From positions 620,001 through 684,000 of the forward strand of contig WUJK01000006.1 of NCBI GenBank assembly GCA_011317545.1: DNA of 64,000 bases, in the 5' to 3' direction. Below the pieces are notes generated by a model. It was not told where the DNA came from and did no database searches. It worked only from the letters and a program-made list of their open reading frames with translations. The position numbers were made by a program, and so were the translations under genes. Numbering within the stretch: position 1 is the first letter of the stretch; the number at the start of each line of letters is the position of its first letter. Below are positions 58,701-64,000 of this stretch, in pieces. This DNA is from Coniella vitis (taxonomy: Eukaryota; Ascomycota; Sordariomycetes; Diaporthales; Schizoparmaceae).

Positions 58701-59735
58701 GATCGTAGTCGATAAGTCGTCATCGTTGGCGGACAGGGCATCAACTGTGTAAAAGATGGTAGAGGAGTACTTTTCCATGTCAGACGTCTCGGCCGAGGAT
58801 GCCAGGATACCTGCAAGGAAGGACAGAATCCCAATGGACTTGTAGGGCGACTCGATCGGCTCATCAGCTCTAGGGCGCAGCCAGTACAAGGCCCACTGGA
58901 CGAGGGCGTGCAAGACTCCAAGCTGCTGCATATCTCGACGCATGGACATCCTCACCAAGAGAGCCTTTGCCGCATCGCGCTCCTTTCCGGGACAGGCCAA
59001 GTACTTGACTGCCAGGGGCAAGATTCTGACGGTGATGCCTGGAACATTCGAGGGCCAAAAGAAGCCCGGAACACCAGCAAGGTCGACATCTTCCAAGTAG
59101 ATGGAAGAGATGGTGGATAAATCAAAGGGAGCAAACATGAGATGAGAAAGCCAGAGAAGGACGACATATCTCTCTTCCCACGTCCACTTGGCTAGATTGT
59201 CCTCCTCGTTTAGGTTTCGTTCTGCGTCCTCGAACGCCGAGAGAAGTAGCTCCAGGTACTTTGTTTCGACATTGAGGAAGCGAACAATGACCTTTTCGCC
59301 GCGGATCTTGCAAAAGGTGTAGATCAGCTTGCAAATGGCAGTGGACAGCGGCATGAGCAGAGAGGATGTTGCCGAAGCTTCTCTGGGCCGCCTCTGCCGC
59401 CTCTGGAGGTGTTCGAGGAACGCTTCGGCTAGCAGAGGCAGCCATTTGGGAAGATGAGGATCTAGTAGTTGTGGCAGTTCTTGAAACGGGTCGAGGAGCT
59501 GGCTCAAACGTCAGTCGGCTTGCGGATCATGATCCGGGCCTTGTTGTGTTCGGATCCAGCTCACATGGGACATTAAATAGAAGGCCTCTCTCGAGCGCAC
59601 TCGAGATCGTAGGCGCATGCCGCCTGCGCCATTTGGTTTGTGCAGAAAGGGACCAAGCTGGTGGTCAAAGGCAGAAATGAGCTCGCTGGATACCCTCTGC
59701 AACTTGATATCCAGCTCTTCCTCTAGTGCGTCCAT
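55752..59735 (-). CDS. TBCD: tubulin-specific chaperone D (cofactor D)
   Basis: Three exons: 59735-59565, 59498-56662 and 56589-55752, for about 1281 residues, the usual length for this family. Donors GTGAGC and GTATGT and acceptors CCAG and GCAG keep the frame. The first junction yields SH-LLDPFQELPQLLDPHLPK, the diagnostic N-terminal block of cofactor D. HEAT-type helical repeats fill the centre (SIGILSFLAGILAS, DNDTPVRFAASKALSIITLKLP, GTNVRDAACFGVWALARRY, RRGSSAALQELIGRHP). The third exon holds the conserved C-terminal domain (AYFSHLLALHD, KLEACIKTYGG), with a Gly run (about 56.06-56.08 kb) not usual in the family. Cofactor D binds beta-tubulin, forms the supercomplex with cofactors C and E, and helps assemble alpha/beta dimers in the cytoplasm. 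Confidence 0.93.
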
Positions 59736-60337
59736 CTTGAAGCTCTGGTGCGTGCTACGCCCGGGTTCTCTTTCCTGTCAGGGCTTGTCGTGAATAATAC
59801 AGCAGAGAGGGCTGGAGCTGAGTAACGTGAATAGTCCATGCGGTGGTTGCTGTGACTTGATCGTCAGACAGAACGGTTGATGTTGTCGCGGTTGGTTGCT
59901 GGTACTATGTATTGGCAACGCTCAAGGGCAGGGTACATGGCAGATTCATGGGACGGGTATGGTTGCTTGAAGTAACTGAACCCCAACCCTGGGCCTATTT
60001 GCACTCATGAAGACACATAGTTACTCAGGATAGTCATTATTTTCATGCGAAATACTTTTATATACTCACAGCCACGAACTGCGCAGAATATATTAAGGGA
60101 TGTTCTAGGCGAATCACCTTGTAATCTTTTGTAGTATCCAATCCACCTGCCAGCACACAGGCATATAAGTGCACCAACAGCTTCGTGGGTTCCAGCGCTC
60201 ATGTCGATATTCATTTGCATAAATACTGATATTTACATTTTGACTCTCATTGAACGGGTGAAGCTCACAACTTATATGATGCCCAAGGACGAGATCAACA
60301 ATTGTATACACAGCGAATCAGCATCTCCTTACGTTGT
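59736..60337. other. intergenic between cofactor D and the GH76 gene
   Basis: Promoter side of cofactor D and 3' side of the GH76 gene. It contains TACTATGTA at 59903-59911. No further gene is seen. Confidence 0.45.
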
Positions 60338-61939
60338 TCAAGCCACCGCAACGGCTGCAACGAGCGCATCCAGCGCGGAGCATTGCATGCTGGCGATAGG
60401 ACTTCCGGCTGAGTCGGCAGGACCTGCCCAGTTGGTACCCAAGAAGTTTGTAGAATTTCGGTCATTGTTCCAGATTGAGTCGGCGTTGTCGAGTATAAAT
60501 GTGCGGAAGCTGTCGTCGTTGACTTCAAGCTGCAGGGCCTGCAGATTGCGCATAAAGATGCCTAACAATGTGACGATTCACAAGTTAGTCGGTTGCTGAT
60601 AATGCAACTACTGAGGAATTGCTTTGAACTTACCCTTGAATTGAGGCACATCACCTCCGCACCCGGAGGTCTCGCAGCTCTCGTGCAGGATCCCGTGCAC
60701 TGACAATGCATCGATGGCAGCCTCGGCAATGGTAACAGCTTGGGTGACAAGCGAGGCGTTGCCATTTGCCTTGTATAGTTCTAGCAACCCGCCGAGGATG
60801 ACGCCCTGGTTGTAGGTCCAAGTGGTCTCCCCATTGTTGACACAGGTTCCGTCCGAGTTGATGGTGAGACCGTCGTTGACCAGGCTGTCGTTGTTGATCA
60901 TGCCGCTGTTCTGGAACCAGGTCCATTGGTCTTCTGCAACAGAGAGGTAGGTGGCTGCGCTCGATGCGCGGTTCGCAAGCGAGGCCGCCACGGCAAAGTA
61001 GAGCTCGTTTGCAATGGCGTTCTTGTATGTCTCTTCCTTGTCCCACCAGACGCCGCCGCCGCAAGTGTCGTCCACGCCGGCCTTGATGTTGCTGAAAATA
61101 CTCTCGGCCATGGCCAGGTACTCGGTCGTACCCGTGACGTCGTAGGCTCGGATCCAGCCGAGAGCCCACCAGCCCTCGTCGTCGTAGTAGTCGTTCAAAT
61201 ACCCGGTGTACCCACGGTCGGCCAATGTCAGGGCCGACACTCCGCTGCTATCACCTCTACGACGTACAGCATGGTGAGCGGCGTGGGGCATCGGCTCCTT
61301 CCTCCGCAACTTGGACGAAGCACCGCTGGTCTGGGCCTGCGTAAAAGTGTTGCTGAAGATGGCGCTGAGATTGAGTGCCTCTGCATCGCTGGCATCCGCA
61401 GCGTAAAAGTCGCCGAGCATGGTGAGACAGTTGGCAGAGTTCCACCAGCCGGTCGACAGCCACAGTCCCTCGTCCTCATCGTACCAGGTCTGCAGTGCGT
61501 CAATGGCCGAGACTGTCCATTCACTGTAGTCTTTGGTCGATGCTTCGGCAGTGCTGCTTGATAGAATTGATGCGGCCGTCGATGTGCCAGAAACTGCCAC
61601 GCGTCCCGTCGCCGACCATGAGGCAGCATTGCCGGTCGCACGTGAGGTAGTCGATGAGCTCTCAGCGGCCACTGGCCCAGTGAGGGTCGAGGATGCCTTG
61701 TAGGTGGCTGCGGAGGAGTGTCCACCAGTGGCTTTCGAAGAGACAGCATTGCTGGCACTTCTGACGGCAGACGATGCGACCAAGGTGCTCAGCGTCTCTG
61801 GTGTGGCCACAGGGAGAGCGGAACTGATCGTGGCCGTGGAAGCACCTGCGCATTGTCGGTGGGCTGCCCCGGCTGCCACACAGGCAAACAGTGCAGGGCC
61901 CAGCGCGGCCAGCGAGAGGACATTCGAAACGCCCGACAT
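60338..61939 (-). CDS. secreted glycoside hydrolase family 76 (alpha-1,6-mannanase type)
   Basis: Two exons, 61939-60634 and 60561-60338, joined across a 72-nt intron (GTAAGT...TTAG), for about 509 residues. A hydrophobic N-terminus (VLSLAALGPALFACVAAG) is a probable signal peptide. A Ser/Thr/Ala-rich linker to about residue 135 leads to a GH76 domain: AIDALQTWYDEDEGLWLSTG, then YDDEGWWALGWIRAYDVTG with the paired Asp expected at the active site, GGGVWWDKEETYKNAIANEL and TWTYNQGVILGGLLELY. The second exon completes the domain. The family hydrolyses or transglycosylates alpha-1,6-mannan; in fungi relatives (Dfg5/Dcw1) remodel cell-wall mannoprotein linkages. No GPI-like hydrophobic tail is obvious, so a secreted enzyme is more likely. 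The extended linker is unusual. Confidence 0.87.
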
Positions 61940-63958
61940 ATTCTATTATTGAACGAGGGAGAGGTATTCTGCCTGGAGCACCAGTTGACGACAGATACTG
62001 ATGAAGAGGTTACCCAGTCAGTTATTCATTCACTACGCTGGGTCGAGGACACAACAAAAGATATAGAGATATACCCAGTAGAAAGCCAAAGTAGACGGAT
62101 CGAAACCAGGCCAAAAGGTTGCAACTCTATTTCAAGCCTCGACTAAGCCATGCTGGGCAAACGCACCATGTCAGGCCAGGCGGGGTTCCTATTCCCGGGC
62201 ATCAGGTAAAAGGCTGCCTAAAGTGTTGCAGGACACGAAACTGGCAGGATGAAGCCCATGCTGAGCATTCTGGTCGCTCCCGGTCACCCAATTTGTCCAA
62301 TTTGGCTCCATTAGCTGGGCTAGTGTAGCACCATTTCGGGCAAAAGACATTGCAAGAACATGACCGTGCTTCCCAATATGGGGCCCTTCAGCATGTGGGA
62401 AGATTGCCTTCCACTGGAGCTGTGGCGAGACCTGTTGCGCGCTCAGAGGCCGCAAGCCCACGAAATCGGTCACAGCTGAGGTGCAACTGGAAGCTGCGCT
62501 AGAGCAGCCAAGGATTGCAACCACAAACCCACTGCGACGCCCGTGATGGCCTCCTCATTGGCGGGCGTTGAGCCTTGCCGTACTGGTGTAACTTTGCGGT
62601 GCTGCTGCGTCTGCGAAAAGCAGGGCGCAGGGCCAATGCTAACTGACGAGGACAAGATCAGACGGGTGATCTTCTTGAGGTTGCTGATTTGGGGGGGGGG
62701 TGGGCATCTGACGTAGCATCGTCTGTGGGGGCCAAGGCCAAAAATAAGCATCCAAGCTGGGCACAGCCGCAAGCCGAGGCCAGGGGTGGATTGTAGTTGG
62801 CTTGGCCGTGCTGTAAGTCTCTTGGTCTCCCAAGAAAGGAAACAATACACAATAACATGTGAACGAGGATTCTGGCTCGACAAGGATCGTGCAGGGCGGT
62901 TGCCCAAAGCGCATAGAAGGAGATTGGAATGACTGAAAAAAACAAGCGTCCAAAATAAGATGGCGAGTGTCGTTAATTTTGCTTGCTAAGACAGAATACC
63001 AACAGGCAGGGGAACTGTCTAGCTTTTAGGTACGGCCCGCTCGCGTGTAATAGTAGAAGGTGCTGTGCCACAGGCCCACTTTTACGCCACTCACGACGCC
63101 AACCTCACCTTCACGTTTTTGTCATCAACAACAACCTCTCTGCATCTCTATTCGCTCGAATCTCTGGTCTAATGGAATGAATTATACTTACTTGACAAGC
63201 CAGAAACGCTGCAGTCGCATCAAGATCAGCTCTGCACATATTACACTCGGCAGATTGTCTGTATGATCCCAGACATCGATATTTACTTTGGCATGACCTT
63301 GGATGGAATCTTGAGTCGCTCCCTGGAGAACTCAAATCCAAGATCTGTATTCCTGTGTTATACTTCGTATATACCATCTTCGAGGCTCCAATCGATACTT
63401 CTCAGTACTTCACTCTAAAACCGTAGCATTTTATCGTTTCTGGTGATGGAGCACATTTCAAAATCGAGTGCAGTCGAGATTCGGGCAACGAGGGGCATGT
63501 ATCTACTGATTTCTATATGCATTCATGTATAGTCTGTTCACTCGCTTGGTATGCAACAGAATAGGGCGCGCAGAATAGTATGAACAAATCATGATATATA
63601 TACGGCCCTGCAGGAAAAAGAAAAAGGGGAAAATCTTCACACTTCCTGGGGCTTTTGAAGGAAGACCAACACTCAAAAGCTAGTCATACAAAGGTTCTCT
63701 AAGCCAGGTAAGGACCAAGAATCTCAGGATCAAGTCCGAACATAAGATGATACGGTCCGTAATCGGGTGAGCGGTAGCTCAGGGGTTGTGGGTAGGATCT
63801 TGGTAAAGCAGAATCAACGACGGACTGTTGCAAGCGGAAACTTTCATCAACGTGAATAATACATGACGCAACAATAAGATTAGTGGAATTCATAGATTAT
63901 ACAGGATTTTAGAAGTTCCGGTCTCTTCATACGTCGCAGAAGCATTCAATGACAGTAG
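61940..63958. other. long intergenic region at the right end
   Basis: About 2 kb upstream of the GH76 gene. It contains a G run at about 62692-62701. A minus-strand open piece at 63699-63893 ends YHLMFGLDPEILGPYLA; it may be a terminal exon, but no ATG or partner exon is clear. No RNA gene is recognised. Confidence 0.35.
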
Positions 63959-64000
63959 TTAGCTCTGGTTCATTGGTATGATTGACAAAGCTTCTGGATC
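63959..64000 (-). CDS. possible C-terminus of a gene running off the window
   Basis: The minus strand enters the window reading DPEALSIIPMNQS and stops at TAA (63961-63959). It is too short to identify, and the alternative piece at 63699-63893 competes as the gene end. Confidence 0.2.
   Translation of the reverse strand, partial: DPEALSIIPMNQS

Noticed and set aside
1..64000. CRISPR arrays, bacterial operons, riboswitches, rRNA, tRNA
   Set aside because: The genome is fungal; no regularly spaced repeats and no recognisable tRNA or rRNA sequence were seen on reading. A tRNAscan-SE or Infernal run would settle small RNAs.

Overview
The window is nuclear DNA of a filamentous ascomycete (Pezizomycotina). 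The grounds are short introns of about 60-110 nt with GTRNGT donors and CTAAC-type branch sites, CT-rich leaders, fungal-type genes (Hos3 deacetylase, secreted GH76 mannanase, Lam/Ysp2-like GRAM-VASt protein, GILT-type thiol reductase with a membrane anchor) and a large AT-rich block carrying the signature of repeat-induced point mutation (RIP). I cannot fix the class from the sequence.

Layout. Left gene block (1-14.6 kb): a GRAM-VASt lipid-transfer-like protein (minus), an Atg38/NRBF2-like MIT plus coiled-coil protein (plus), a single-pass glycoprotein with a Cys-rich C-terminus (minus), and a convergent pair, scavenger decapping enzyme DcpS (plus) and a GILT-like thiol reductase (minus), whose coding ends overlap by 47 bp. 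Right gene block (40.4-64 kb): an atypical hexokinase-like protein (plus) with an 18-nt microexon, a Hos3 histone deacetylase (plus), an unidentified protein (minus), an unresolved membrane-protein-like locus, tubulin cofactor D (minus) and a GH76 protein (minus). These are ordinary housekeeping or cell-wall genes with no sign of a shared pathway.

Between the blocks, 14,693-40,376 is one three-level nested transposon, about 40% of the window. Level 1 is a DNA transposon with 51-bp terminal inverted repeats, ends TAC...GTA and a 6-bp target duplication ATGTGC. It carries a degraded integrase-type (DDE) transposase and a second large degraded gene of unknown function ending in an AT-hook region, and is about 11.2 kb without its insertions. 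Level 2, inside that second gene, is a minus-strand Ty3/gypsy element (18,653-33,115) with 339-bp LTRs and target duplication CTATT. Level 3, inside level 2's pol gene, is a plus-strand Ty3/gypsy element with a chromodomain-like C-terminus (22,696-29,891), 160-bp LTRs and target duplication TTCGG. Removing each insertion with one copy of its duplication restores a continuous reading frame across both junctions, which fixes the order of insertion.

The whole block is heavily RIP-mutated: CpA and TpG are almost absent, Gln and Trp codons have become stops, and ATG starts are essentially gone. The most novel material is the level-1 element: its size, its unidentified partner gene, its coding tandem repeat and its subterminal hairpin. 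In the intergenic DNA outside the block, an exact 9-mer TACTATGTA (either strand) recurs about 15 times, far above chance.
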